From contig URSF01000030.1 in NCBI GenBank assembly GCA_900550445.1, forward strand, positions 1 through 29,682: 29,682 nucleotides of DNA, written 5' to 3'. Positions 1-7,609 of this stretch are shown one piece after another (within the stretch, counting starts at the first letter, position 1; each line of letters begins with the position of its first letter). Position numbers and translations under genes: made by a program. The DNA is from an uncultured Rhodospirillaceae bacterium. GTDB taxonomy: Bacteria > Pseudomonadota > Alphaproteobacteria > CAAGCB01 > CAG-977. Below the pieces are notes generated by a model. It did no database searches. It saw only the letters and a program-made list of their open reading frames with translations, and was not told the origin of the DNA.

Positions 1-1
1 G

Positions 2-430
2 ATTTGCGTTTGTTCTTCTACAGAATGCGTGATTAAGGATCCGATACCGAGTTGCAAAGCCGGATATGCTTACCGTGAAGCAGACCCCGGCAGATGGGAA
101 GCAGGCTGCTATCCGATCGGTGACTGTGATACAGTCCGCCCCGATTTAAAAGGAGCCACCTGCATGTTCGTTGACAAAAAAACAGGTAAAGGACAGTGTA
201 AAACAGACAGCGTTTGGACAGGCACAGAATGTTCTGTCGTCGGGAAAGGTTATGCCTGGCGCGAAGAAAGAAGCGGAGACTGGGAAGCCGGATATTATCC
301 GATTGGCAACTGTGATGAAGTCCGCTCTGATTTAAAAGGGGCAACCTGTATGTTTGTTAATTCAACGACAGGAAAAGGACAATGCAAAACAGACAGCGTT
401 TGGTCCAGTTCGGTATGTTCGGTCAGATAA
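2..430 (+). CDS. Cys-rich tandem-repeat protein, C-terminal part (5' end outside window)
   Basis: The frame is open to the left edge, so only the C-terminal part is visible; the GTG at 29 is inside the gene and is not a convincing start. The visible protein holds two near-identical 62-residue units (codons from about 59 and 245). Each carries a G-Y-A-[YW]-R-E start, a W-E-A-G-x-Y-P-I-G core, an invariant D-L-K-G-A-T-C-M-F-V block, then T-G-K-G-Q-C-K-T-D-S-V-W and a closing C-S-V. The regularly spaced Cys residues suggest disulfide-stabilised modules in an exported or surface protein, but the signal peptide would lie outside the window. I do not recognise the family. The gene ends at TAA 428-430, just before a strong terminator. 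Function unknown. Confidence 0.8.
   Translation: MCVCSSTECVIKDPIPSCKAGYAYREADPGRWEAGCYPIGDCDTVRPDLKGATCMFVDKKTGKGQCKTDSVWTGTECSVVGKGYAWREERSGDWEAGYYPIGNCDEVRSDLKGATCMFVNSTTGKGQCKTDSVWSSSVCSVR
59..430 (+). repeat. Two tandem 186-nt (62-aa) coding repeats
   Basis: The unit starting near 59 recurs at 245 with a period of 186 nt. The protein block DLKGATCMFV and the block TGKGQCKTDSVW are identical in both copies, while the linker after each (TGTE versus SSSV) varies. More copies may lie to the left of the window. Confidence 0.85.
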
Positions 431-444
431 CAAAACAAAACTGA

Positions 445-478
445 AAGAAACAGCCCTTGAGTTCAGGGGCTGTTTCTT
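445..478 (+). terminator. Rho-independent terminator after the Cys-rich repeat gene
   Basis: A 15-bp stem (left arm from 445, right arm to 478, one T-G wobble) encloses a 4-nt loop. The right arm ends in a short T-rich stretch. It lies 15 nt after the stop codon. Confidence 0.85.
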
Positions 479-526
479 GATTTCTTCTATCTTTATACTG
501 CCATATCGGCATCTAATATAAAAAAA

Positions 527-555
527 TTGAAAATAATATAAAATTATAATATTAT
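527..555 (+). promoter_or_regulatory. Candidate sigma-70 promoter for the 227-aa gene
   Basis: TTGAAA at 527-532 and TATTAT at 550-555 are separated by 17 nt, within a very A+T-rich stretch (about 500-580). The next gene starts at 595 after an AGGGG ribosome site at 584-588. The low-complexity A+T context makes chance matches more likely. Confidence 0.5.
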
Positions 556-594
556 AAGTTATTGTCAGAATATAAGATAACTAAGGGGTAGAAA

Positions 595-1278
595 ATGTCT
601 TTGATTCTTTCAACCGATGAAACAAAAAAAACAAAATCACAGGAATTGTTAGATTCTTATCTGGAAAAAGCCTGCCGACGTCTGAATAATATACCTGCGG
701 GAGAGATCCGTAAAACCTCTAAAAACTTTGTTCAGAATTTTGCTGTGTGGAATGGAAAAGAAGCAAATGAAGAGTTGCTGACAGGTATAAAAAAAGAAGA
801 TATCAAAAAGAAAGAAAAAGAACTGAAAAGCGAAGCTAAAAGAGTATCTTCAAGAATAAAGGTAAACTATGCCTTAAATGCTGAATTGAATAAAGATAAA
901 CCAATCTCACCTCTCGGCCTTTCCATGGCCGCTTTACCCGGGGCCCTTTTTGCGCTCGGTTCAATGGGACATGAAAAACCGGAAGGCGTCGCAATCGGTC
1001 TGGCAGGAATCGGCGCAGCTATCGGAGCCGTCATCGCCGTTAAAAAGCTGCAGCAAAAATTTGAAGCCAAAACGACCGAAGAACAATGGCAGGTTAAATC
1101 CTATATGAAAATAAAACATTCGCAATGGGCATTAAAACAACTGAAAAAACAAATCCAAAAAGAAAAACATAAAGAATACAAACACCAGGTTCAACAGCTG
1201 TTTGCAGCCGGTTTGGGTAATCCGGGCGGTATGATTACGCCATTAAATTTACAACAGAAAAAATCCGGTGGACGCTGA
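595..1278 (+). CDS. Hypothetical Lys-rich protein with hydrophobic hairpin
   Basis: This 227-residue protein is not recognised. It starts at ATG 595 behind an AGGGG ribosome site. Residues 1-105 are charged and likely helical, with a Lys/Glu-rich segment at about 65-90. Two Gly/Ala-rich hydrophobic stretches follow (about 106-124 and 131-149), separated by a short polar turn, which could form a membrane hairpin. Residues 150-200 are again basic and likely helical, and the end (GLGNPGGM and after) is Gly-rich. There is no signal peptide. It is a single-gene unit with its own promoter and terminator. A membrane-inserting protein or a secreted effector is possible, but nothing in the sequence settles that. 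Confidence 0.75.
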   Translation: MSLILSTDETKKTKSQELLDSYLEKACRRLNNIPAGEIRKTSKNFVQNFAVWNGKEANEELLTGIKKEDIKKKEKELKSEAKRVSSRIKVNYALNAELNKDKPISPLGLSMAALPGALFALGSMGHEKPEGVAIGLAGIGAAIGAVIAVKKLQQKFEAKTTEEQWQVKSYMKIKHSQWALKQLKKQIQKEKHKEYKHQVQQLFAAGLGNPGGMITPLNLQQKKSGGR

Positions 1279-1300
1279 AAAATATTTCCTGTCTCCGAGA

Positions 1301-1332
1301 AAAAAAACTCCGCATAAAAGCGGAGTTTTTTT
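1301..1332 (+). terminator. Rho-independent terminator after the 227-aa gene
   Basis: A 13-bp perfect stem (1301-1313 with 1320-1332) has a GC core CTCCGC/GCGGAG, a loop of ATAAAA and a T7 tail. The symmetric A/T flanks could let it act in both directions. Confidence 0.9.
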
Positions 1333-1457
1333 ATATACAGAACAAGTATTTTCAATTTTAAACAGACGCTGTATTGCCGGTTTCTGCCTGCAGAAAACAA
1401 GTTGATTTAAGATTGATTTGTTTTGCCAGAAATTCTTTTTTCACATACCTGCACAGA
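1333..1457. other. Intergenic stretch without visible features
   Basis: Between the two facing terminators I see no open frame with a ribosome site, no promoter of note and no repeat. Confidence 0.5.
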
Positions 1458-1497
1458 TAAAAAAAGAAAGGCCCCTGCAATAATACAGAAACCTTCC
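1458..1497 (-). terminator. Rho-independent terminator after the flavodiiron gene
   Basis: On the minus strand a 12-bp stem containing four G-T wobbles (1486-1497 with 1466-1477) is followed by a T run (1458-1465). It lies about 30 nt past the stop codon of the flavodiiron gene. Confidence 0.65.
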
Positions 1498-1527
1498 TCT
1501 TTTTACCGCGAAAACAGCTGTAATTTT

Positions 1528-2700
1528 TTACTCTTTAATTACCTTCATCGCCGTTTCATGCAGCTGACTCAATCCTTCCGGCGTCGGACGCCAGTTGATC
1601 GTCATAATCGGTTCGGGAAGTTCCCACCCCAGATCAGCCAAGATCCCCTGCATTTCGTCCTGCGCGTCCTTTTTCCACCCGTAAGAACCAAAGCAGAAGC
1701 CCACTTTGTTTTTAGGCGCCAATCCTTTCAGATACGTCAGAAAAGCCCCCATCGTCGGCAAAATACCCGAATTCAGCGTCGGCGAGCCCAACGCGACGTA
1801 TTTGGCTTCGACAATATCGTTAATCGCATCGGAAATATTACTGTACTTTAACGAACACAATGTCACCCGCAATCCTTTTTCACCCCAGGCTGCGGCGACT
1901 TCGCGCGCCATCTGTTCCGTTGATCCCCACATGGAATCATAAACAACGACCGCTTTATCCGCGATACTGCCGTATGATGACCATAATTTGTATTTTTCAA
2001 CAATTTCGGGAATATGTTTGCGCCAAATCACACCATGGCTGGGGGCGATCATTTCAATATCCAGCGTTGCCGCCGTTTCTAAAACCTTTTGAACTTGCGC
2101 CCCGTACGGCCAGACAATATTGCCGTAATATTTTTTGGCTTCGTCCATGATGATATCCAGATTTTCATCGTCAAACAATTCATCGGACGCATAATGCTGG
2201 CCGAAACCGTCGTTCGGGAACAACAGCTTTTCATCGGCGACATATGTCATCATGGAATCGGGCCAATGCACCATCGGCATCTGAACAAACGTCAATGTGT
2301 GTTTGCCGATATTCAGCGTGTCGCCGGTTTTGACAATCTGCATTTTCCAGCCTGTCGTGTCATAATGCATTTTCAATCCGCGTTCCCCGGCCGGCGGGCA
2401 GTACAGCGTCGCATTTTTAGCCTTTTCCATAATAGCCGGCAAAGCGCCGGAATGATCCATTTCCACATGATTGCAGACAACTACGTCAATTTTCGCGGGA
2501 TCAATTACCGAAGAAATACGCTGCATAAACAAATCGGTAAACGGCGCTTTGACCCCGTCAATCAGCGTGACTTTATCATCAATAATCAGATAAGCGTTAT
2601 ACGTTGATCCGCGCGACGTCGTATAACCGTGAAACTCGCGCAGATTCCAATCTTTGACGCCGACCCAGTAAATGCCTTTTTTGATTTCGACTGCTTTCAT
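1528..2700 (-). CDS. fprA: Flavodiiron protein (A-type flavoprotein)
   Basis: Flavodiiron proteins reduce O2 to water and/or NO to N2O in the cytoplasm, drawing electrons from a rubredoxin-type partner. The 390 residues match the core family length. The N-terminal metallo-beta-lactamase-like domain carries the diiron ligands: H78-x-E80-x-D82-H83 in NHVEMDH, H145, D164 in FPNDGFG and H222 in PSHG. The C-terminal flavodoxin domain starts near residue 249 with the FMN loop YDSMWGST (254-261). No C-terminal rubredoxin domain is present, so this is the minimal class, not a flavorubredoxin, and the electron donor is not in the window. ATG at 2700 has an AGGAG site 7-12 nt upstream. It probably protects an anaerobic or microaerobic cell. 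O2 versus NO preference cannot be read from the sequence. Confidence 0.95.
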   Translation of the reverse strand: MKAVEIKKGIYWVGVKDWNLREFHGYTTSRGSTYNAYLIIDDKVTLIDGVKAPFTDLFMQRISSVIDPAKIDVVVCNHVEMDHSGALPAIMEKAKNATLYCPPAGERGLKMHYDTTGWKMQIVKTGDTLNIGKHTLTFVQMPMVHWPDSMMTYVADEKLLFPNDGFGQHYASDELFDDENLDIIMDEAKKYYGNIVWPYGAQVQKVLETAATLDIEMIAPSHGVIWRKHIPEIVEKYKLWSSYGSIADKAVVVYDSMWGSTEQMAREVAAAWGEKGLRVTLCSLKYSNISDAINDIVEAKYVALGSPTLNSGILPTMGAFLTYLKGLAPKNKVGFCFGSYGWKKDAQDEMQGILADLGWELPEPIMTINWRPTPEGLSQLHETAMKVIKE

Positions 2701-2784
2701 GTATTTTACTCCTATAAAAAAATATGCCTTTTTATATCATTCTTTCATTCTTTTGAACAGATATAAAAAAGAAAGCGGCGGGAA

Positions 2785-5007
2785 CTATTCTTCCGTTGAA
2801 GCCTCTTCATTTTCTTCCGCTTCCTGATCCGCCAGTTTTTTGGCCTGCATATAAGCGGGTTCAACAGACATGTCTTCCGGCGGGGGCAGTTTGTCTTCTT
2901 CGTTGCGCTGATTATAAATATTGACCGGCAGAGGCGGCGGCGGCGGCAGCTTCGTTTGCTTTGTCATTTCCCTGTCTTTGAAATAAACGGGCGTTTTTAA
3001 CTTGATCGGACGGTTATGATGCTTTTGAATCAAAGCGTACTGCCGTCCGAAAGGCATATTCATAATCGATGAATTGGAAACGATCAGCCCGCCCATCGTG
3101 CCGTAACCGATATTTTTTTCCGTTAAAAACGTCGTTCCCGATCCGATGCCTTCATTGCGGCTTTCGGAAAAGATGACGAACGTCTTTTTTTCAATCAGAG
3201 CATTAATACGTTCCGCCGTGCCGCGGCTGTTGCAGCGCATAAAAATCTTGGCCCCCGTATTGCCGATGATCGTTTCCAGTTCCCCGCCGTAACGGCTGGA
3301 CAACTGCGACAAATCCTGACACGTCAGCAAAAAAGCATAATGTTTGGCAATCCCTGTGCCGATTGAATCCGCCACATGAAAATCAGACATGCTCTGATAT
3401 TCGTCCAGGATATACAAAACGGGATAAGGGCCGCACGGGCCTTCCGACACGTCAAAAATAGTCAGCGTCCCCGAATACATATTGATAAACATTGTCATCA
3501 CGGCGTTTGTCATGCCGTCAATCGGGCAGCCCAAATAAAACGTTACCGGCTCCCATTGTCCCGTTACGGGATTTTTAATGCCGCGCATCTGCACGCTGCC
3601 GAAATCGCTGGACGCCATACGCATACGGATCGCGGCATTTTTAAACGGCGCCAGACCGGATAAAGCCATTGACAGAACGGAAGAACGCTGTGTTTTCGGC
3701 AACGCCAGAATCTGGCTGATTTCGACCAAAGCGCGCCGGTTATATCCGAAATACTTTGTTTCTTCGACAATAGAAGACAAAATCTGCGCCCAGATGTCCG
3801 TTTTAAAAGCCACCGGATCGCCCGCGTCGCGCCTGGAACGCAGTTCGGCGGAAATGTCCAGCTGCTGTTTAGTGATAAAGTCCATCAACAAAGGAAAACT
3901 GGCCTGCCGCCCGATCCAAGCTTCGGGAATAGGATCCCACTGCCCGATCGGCAGGTAATTTTTAAATGTCAGCGTCCTTTTGCGCAGGTGATTCAACGCT
4001 TGCTTGACGGCTACGGTTTTTTCCATGGATTCATAGTAAGTTTCCAGAACTTCAAAATCTTCTTCGTCCATGGCGTCTTCATACAAACGCTGCAGGAAAT
4101 AATCGTTTGCGCGCGCCTGTTCGCACTTATCGCAAATGTAGTTGATAAAACCTTCCAGCGCCGCGCGTCCTGCTTTAATCCAGTACGGATCCGTCCCCGT
4201 CGGCCCGTCGCCCAAAAGGAAAAAAGCCAGCCCGCCGATATACCCCTGCCGTCCCGGCGACGGCGGAGGCAGATCCATATCGCTTAAAGGATTCCAAGTC
4301 GGCCAGAATACCCCGTTCGCCGGATCGTCAATTCCGAAAAAATCGACGCGGAAAACAGGCCCCAGAGCCGCGCGGTGACCGCCGGTCAATTCAAACAATT
4401 CTCCTTTCATGTCGTTGATGACCATGCATTTATCGTCATTGGCCAAAATGCTGGGCACAACGACGCCCGACGTTTTGCCGCATTCCGGCGCGCCGATCAC
4501 CAACAAAGACATAAAGTTGTTCATTCTTAAAATATGCCTGTCGTTCCACAATCCCAAAACGAACGACATACCGTTCCACAACCCCATTTTTTTTACGTCG
4601 CGTTCATCGGCCAGACGACCGTCGCCTTCGTTCAGCTGAACAAAGTAATAAGGATTTGTATAAAGCGTCAAAAGGCAGCCGCCGATTAAAATAAACAACG
4701 GCATGGCGGGAATCCAGATAGCAAAGCTTTGGAACGGATCCCGGGCAAACGTTAAAATCCAGCGCAGATAACTTTTAAAATAAAAAAACGGGTGCGCTTT
4801 TAAGTAAATATAGTACTGCTTGACATTTTCCCAGGCCTGCGCCGAAAAACTGTGCGAAACCATATGCCCCAGCGGATAGGCGATTAAAGAAAATAAGAAA
4901 GCGAAAATCGCGGAATACAAAAATCCCAGCAGAATCCAGTCCAACGCTTTGTAATGTTCGGCAAAGTTCGGGTCCCTGCGGGACGGGAGCATAGAATAAC
5001 GATCCAT
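2785..5007 (-). CDS. VirD4/TraG-type type IV coupling ATPase
   Basis: Type IV coupling proteins are hexameric inner-membrane ATPases that recruit DNA or protein substrates to a type IV secretion channel. This 740-residue protein has two N-terminal membrane segments (about 23-46 and 95-117). Then come a Walker A loop GAPECGKTS (172-180), the family block VINDMKGEL (197-205), a WNPL motif (238-241), a Walker B LYILDE (531-536) and a TCQDLSQL motif (562-569). The usual VirD4 Walker A ends GKG; here it is GKT. The C-terminal tail is Pro-rich (KLPPPPPLP) and then acidic. ATG at 5007 is 3 nt from the upstream stop, with AAGGAG (5015-5020) inside the end of the previous gene, so translation is probably coupled. 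No relaxase or VirB genes are in the window, so the substrate is unknown. Confidence 0.9.
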   Translation of the reverse strand: MDRYSMLPSRRDPNFAEHYKALDWILLGFLYSAIFAFLFSLIAYPLGHMVSHSFSAQAWENVKQYYIYLKAHPFFYFKSYLRWILTFARDPFQSFAIWIPAMPLFILIGGCLLTLYTNPYYFVQLNEGDGRLADERDVKKMGLWNGMSFVLGLWNDRHILRMNNFMSLLVIGAPECGKTSGVVVPSILANDDKCMVINDMKGELFELTGGHRAALGPVFRVDFFGIDDPANGVFWPTWNPLSDMDLPPPSPGRQGYIGGLAFFLLGDGPTGTDPYWIKAGRAALEGFINYICDKCEQARANDYFLQRLYEDAMDEEDFEVLETYYESMEKTVAVKQALNHLRKRTLTFKNYLPIGQWDPIPEAWIGRQASFPLLMDFITKQQLDISAELRSRRDAGDPVAFKTDIWAQILSSIVEETKYFGYNRRALVEISQILALPKTQRSSVLSMALSGLAPFKNAAIRMRMASSDFGSVQMRGIKNPVTGQWEPVTFYLGCPIDGMTNAVMTMFINMYSGTLTIFDVSEGPCGPYPVLYILDEYQSMSDFHVADSIGTGIAKHYAFLLTCQDLSQLSSRYGGELETIIGNTGAKIFMRCNSRGTAERINALIEKKTFVIFSESRNEGIGSGTTFLTEKNIGYGTMGGLIVSNSSIMNMPFGRQYALIQKHHNRPIKLKTPVYFKDREMTKQTKLPPPPPLPVNIYNQRNEEDKLPPPEDMSVEPAYMQAKKLADQEAEENEEASTEE

Positions 5008-5010
5008 ATC

Positions 5011-6366
5011 CTAACTCCTTTGTTTTTGCCTTTGCCGTTTAACGCGCACACGCGAACGGGGGATAACTTTTTGAAAAACTTTTTTAACGCAGTCCGTCAT
5101 CTGCCCGGCGACTTTGGCGACTTCCTGCATGGCCGATGTTTTTTCCGGTTTTTTTTCATCTTCGTCAACCGGGTATAAAATCGGGAAATCATACTTGCTG
5201 GGCGGCAGCTCTTCTTTACGGCGCGGACGGCGCGTCACCAGGCTTTTCGCACCGCTTTTCAATTCAGGGCGCTTTTCCAGAACAACGTCCTGCAGCCGCG
5301 CTTTTAATTCTTCGGGCGAAGCCTGATTTAACCGCCGCGAACGCAGAAAAGCCAGCTCCGGCGATAATCCGTCGTCTTCCCGTTCCGGCGCGGCAGGCTG
5401 TTCTGCCGGCAACGACGCTTTGTCAGCCGCGGAATTTTCCGTCGAAACGGCGGCAGCTTTTAATTCCTCCTCCTGCCGCAGTTTTTCCGCCGCCCGGTTA
5501 ATTTCCTCCAGCCGCTGTTGTTCGGCCTGCTGACCGGCGACTCTTTTCTTGCGCAAAATTTCCAATTCGGTCAGATTTGCTTTCATCTGGTTGGCCGTTG
5601 TTAAATCCAACCCGGCGACGTTTCCTTTTTTAATTTCCACCTTGCGCCCGGCAGCCTGTTTAAAAGCGTACGTTCCGTCCAGATACATCTGATCAATTTT
5701 GACCCCTGTCAAATTAACGCCGACCAGATTAACGCCCGACAAGTCAACCCCGGTCAGATCAACGCCGCGCAAGTCCAAACGGCGCAAATCCAGATATTTT
5801 AAATTCACCTTGCGCAGATCCAGCCGGCCTTCTTCGGCGTCAAGCTGCATCTGCTGCATTTTTTCCAGCTCGTTTAACGCCTGTTTTGCCAGTTTCGCGC
5901 CGGCGATCTTGGCGTTTTTCAGATAAGCTCCGTCTAACAAAGCGCCTTCCAGATCAGCGCCTTCCAGATCGGCTTCTTCCAGATTAACGCCGCGCAGGTC
6001 TGCGCCGCGCAGATCCGCACCGCGCAAATCGGCTCCGGCCAGATTGGCATTTTTCAAATCGGCGTTTTGCAGATTGATTGACGACAGGTTTGCGCCGGAA
6101 AAATCAACTTCGGACAAATCGGCGCCGGCGAACTTATCTGCTTCCCCCTGCGCCAAAGAACGAACGACCAAAATCGCGTTATCGTCCTTTTCCCAGCCGT
6201 TGAAACGGTTTTTGCGCTGCTGCATTTCGTCAACGATCCGCACGCCGGCGACATAGCTGATCCCTGAATCCGACGTATCCGCCACTTTCGGCGCAGGACG
6301 TTTTGTCAGAGCGCTGTAAACGCCCTGATTTTCCGGTCCCGTTTCATTCCGTGTCGTTTCCGTCAT
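5011..6366 (-). CDS. Pentapeptide-repeat protein with coiled coil, in the coupling-ATPase operon
   Basis: This 451-residue protein has no signal peptide or membrane segment. Residues about 80-160 form one A(D/N)LxG-type pentapeptide block (16 repeats), and about 182-230 form a second block with V/L at the first position (GVDLTGVDLS). A Lys/Gln/Met-rich helix joins them. Pentapeptide blocks fold as right-handed quadrilateral beta-helices. Residues about 262-305 are a charged probable coiled coil rich in E, R and Q. The rest is low-complexity with a strongly basic end (RVRVKRQRQKQR). It starts 10 nt after the stop of the exported-protein gene and ends 3 nt before the coupling ATPase. An adaptor or scaffold role for the ATPase is my inference from the operon; the function is not known. 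Confidence 0.85.
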   Translation of the reverse strand: MTETTRNETGPENQGVYSALTKRPAPKVADTSDSGISYVAGVRIVDEMQQRKNRFNGWEKDDNAILVVRSLAQGEADKFAGADLSEVDFSGANLSSINLQNADLKNANLAGADLRGADLRGADLRGVNLEEADLEGADLEGALLDGAYLKNAKIAGAKLAKQALNELEKMQQMQLDAEEGRLDLRKVNLKYLDLRRLDLRGVDLTGVDLSGVNLVGVNLTGVKIDQMYLDGTYAFKQAAGRKVEIKKGNVAGLDLTTANQMKANLTELEILRKKRVAGQQAEQQRLEEINRAAEKLRQEEELKAAAVSTENSAADKASLPAEQPAAPEREDDGLSPELAFLRSRRLNQASPEELKARLQDVVLEKRPELKSGAKSLVTRRPRRKEELPPSKYDFPILYPVDEDEKKPEKTSAMQEVAKVAGQMTDCVKKVFQKVIPRSRVRVKRQRQKQRS

Positions 6367-6376
6367 GCGTTTTCTT

Positions 6377-7489
6377 TTATTTTGATTTCATTTCCGCTTC
6401 GACAGCGGCGATGGCCGCTTTGTTTTCCGCCGCGTTTTTTTTCAACTGTTCAATATCGGCGACAGGTTTGTCTTTCTGCGCTTCCAGTCTGGCGCCCAAA
6501 ACCAGATCCGTATTCAGAATACGCGCGGAATAAGACGTCATCGCGGCGGCCGCCCCTTGTACCGTGGGGATATTTCGGCTGTTGATCCGCGCCGAAGCGA
6601 ATTTCAATCCGTCCAATTCCTGACGTTTCAAGGCTTCAATTATATTTTTTTGCAGTTCGACACCGGCGAACGACGCGGAAGACGCCGCAAAAATCTTAGA
6701 CCGGACAATATTGTTCAAAACAGTTTCATTGATAATCGTTTCGGACCGGAAGTTTTTCAGCTCAACGGTTTTCAGCTCTCCGTCCCCCTGGCTTTTGAAA
6801 TAAGACGGAACGTCCCCGGTCATTTTCAGCTGAGAAATTTCAATTTTTCCTTTTTTAACGGCATTTTCGTCCCAGACGGGAATTTCAACTTTCCGCGCTT
6901 TCATTTCGCCGTCTTCCAGCAAAGGAGTGCCTTCTTTTTCGCCGATATTAAAATTCCGCATCAACAATTCTTTTGCCGTCAGATAGTAAGGAATGGTCTT
7001 TTCCTGCGGCGTACCTTTTTTGGGAACCATGCTGAAATTAACGACGGACAGAGAATCCCCCGGCACGTTGTAGGAAATGTTATCGTACTTAATATCGTAA
7101 TCCCCGCCGGCAAAAAAAGCTTTAAAGTTTTCGACCGCTTTTTTGGAAGCCGCCTGATTGATTTCGTCCATGGAGGGACCGGTATAAACGCGGCGTTTAA
7201 AAGTCGATCTTTTGGGTTCCCGCGGCTGTTTTTCCGCTTTGGCCTGCGCCGCCGTCCTCACTTTTTTATCGGAAGACCTGAAATACGGGTTTGATTCGCT
7301 GTCGTCGTCCCAAATGGATTTAGGCTGTTCGGCCTTTTGTCCGGGCGCCTTCTTCCCTGTTCTTTCACGATATTCGCGCAACATTCTGTCATGAGGCGAT
7401 TCTTCCTTTGCCGCCGCATTCGACACGATTGCGCAGGATATGGCAAAAAAGACAAAAGCCGATAAGAAAACAACCCTTTTGAATTTCAT
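6377..7489 (-). CDS. Exported protein of unknown function, first gene of the coupling-ATPase operon
   Basis: I place the start at ATG 7489 (370 residues) because AAAGGA lies 9-14 nt upstream; an in-frame TTG at 7507 would put that site inside the gene. The N-terminus MKFKRVVFLSAFVFFAISC is a signal sequence. Cleavage after SNAAA is likely; the AISC tetrad is a poor lipobox, so a lipoprotein is less likely. Residues about 30-110 are charged and low-complexity. About 110-330 look like a folded beta-rich domain, and the end (VADIEQLKKNAAENK) is helical. I do not recognise the family. Its position ahead of the pentapeptide and coupling-ATPase genes suggests a periplasmic component of the same system. 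Confidence 0.8.
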   Translation of the reverse strand: MKFKRVVFLSAFVFFAISCAIVSNAAAKEESPHDRMLREYRERTGKKAPGQKAEQPKSIWDDDSESNPYFRSSDKKVRTAAQAKAEKQPREPKRSTFKRRVYTGPSMDEINQAASKKAVENFKAFFAGGDYDIKYDNISYNVPGDSLSVVNFSMVPKKGTPQEKTIPYYLTAKELLMRNFNIGEKEGTPLLEDGEMKARKVEIPVWDENAVKKGKIEISQLKMTGDVPSYFKSQGDGELKTVELKNFRSETIINETVLNNIVRSKIFAASSASFAGVELQKNIIEALKRQELDGLKFASARINSRNIPTVQGAAAAMTSYSARILNTDLVLGARLEAQKDKPVADIEQLKKNAAENKAAIAAVEAEMKSK

Positions 7490-7525
7490 GAAAAACGTCC
7501 TTTCCAAAACGACAACGCCTTTTTA

Positions 7526-7534
7526 TTTATACCA
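7526..7534 (-). promoter_or_regulatory. Candidate extended -10 promoter of the coupling-ATPase operon
   Basis: On the minus strand TGG-TATAAA forms an extended -10 box about 37 nt ahead of the ATG at 7489. No good -35 box is visible. Confidence 0.4.
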
Positions 7535-7560
7535 AGAAAAGCCCGGTCTGCCCACAAAAT

Positions 7561-7596
7561 AATAAACCGCCGGAGAAAATCGCTCCGGCGGTTATT
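7561..7596 (-). terminator. Rho-independent terminator after pepN copy 1
   Basis: An 11-bp GC-rich stem (7565-7575 with 7583-7593) has a 7-nt loop and a T-rich tail on the minus strand. It lies just beyond the stop codon at 7610 and insulates the next operon. Confidence 0.85.
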
Positions 7597-7609
7597 GAAA
7601 TTATATGTT

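Noticed and set aside
1528..2700. Flavodiiron protein as NorV-type flavorubredoxin
   Set aside because: The protein ends after the flavodoxin domain at 390 residues, with no Cys-x2-Cys rubredoxin motifs.
5011..6366. Pentapeptide protein as a DotG/IcmE component of a Dot/Icm secretion system
   Set aside because: No membrane segment and no VirB10-like domain are present, and the neighbouring ATPase motifs fit VirD4/TraG; no other Dot/Icm gene is in view.
6557..7294. A 245-codon plus-strand open frame opposite the exported-protein gene
   Set aside because: The minus-strand gene has a signal peptide, a ribosome site and operon context; the opposite frame has none of these.
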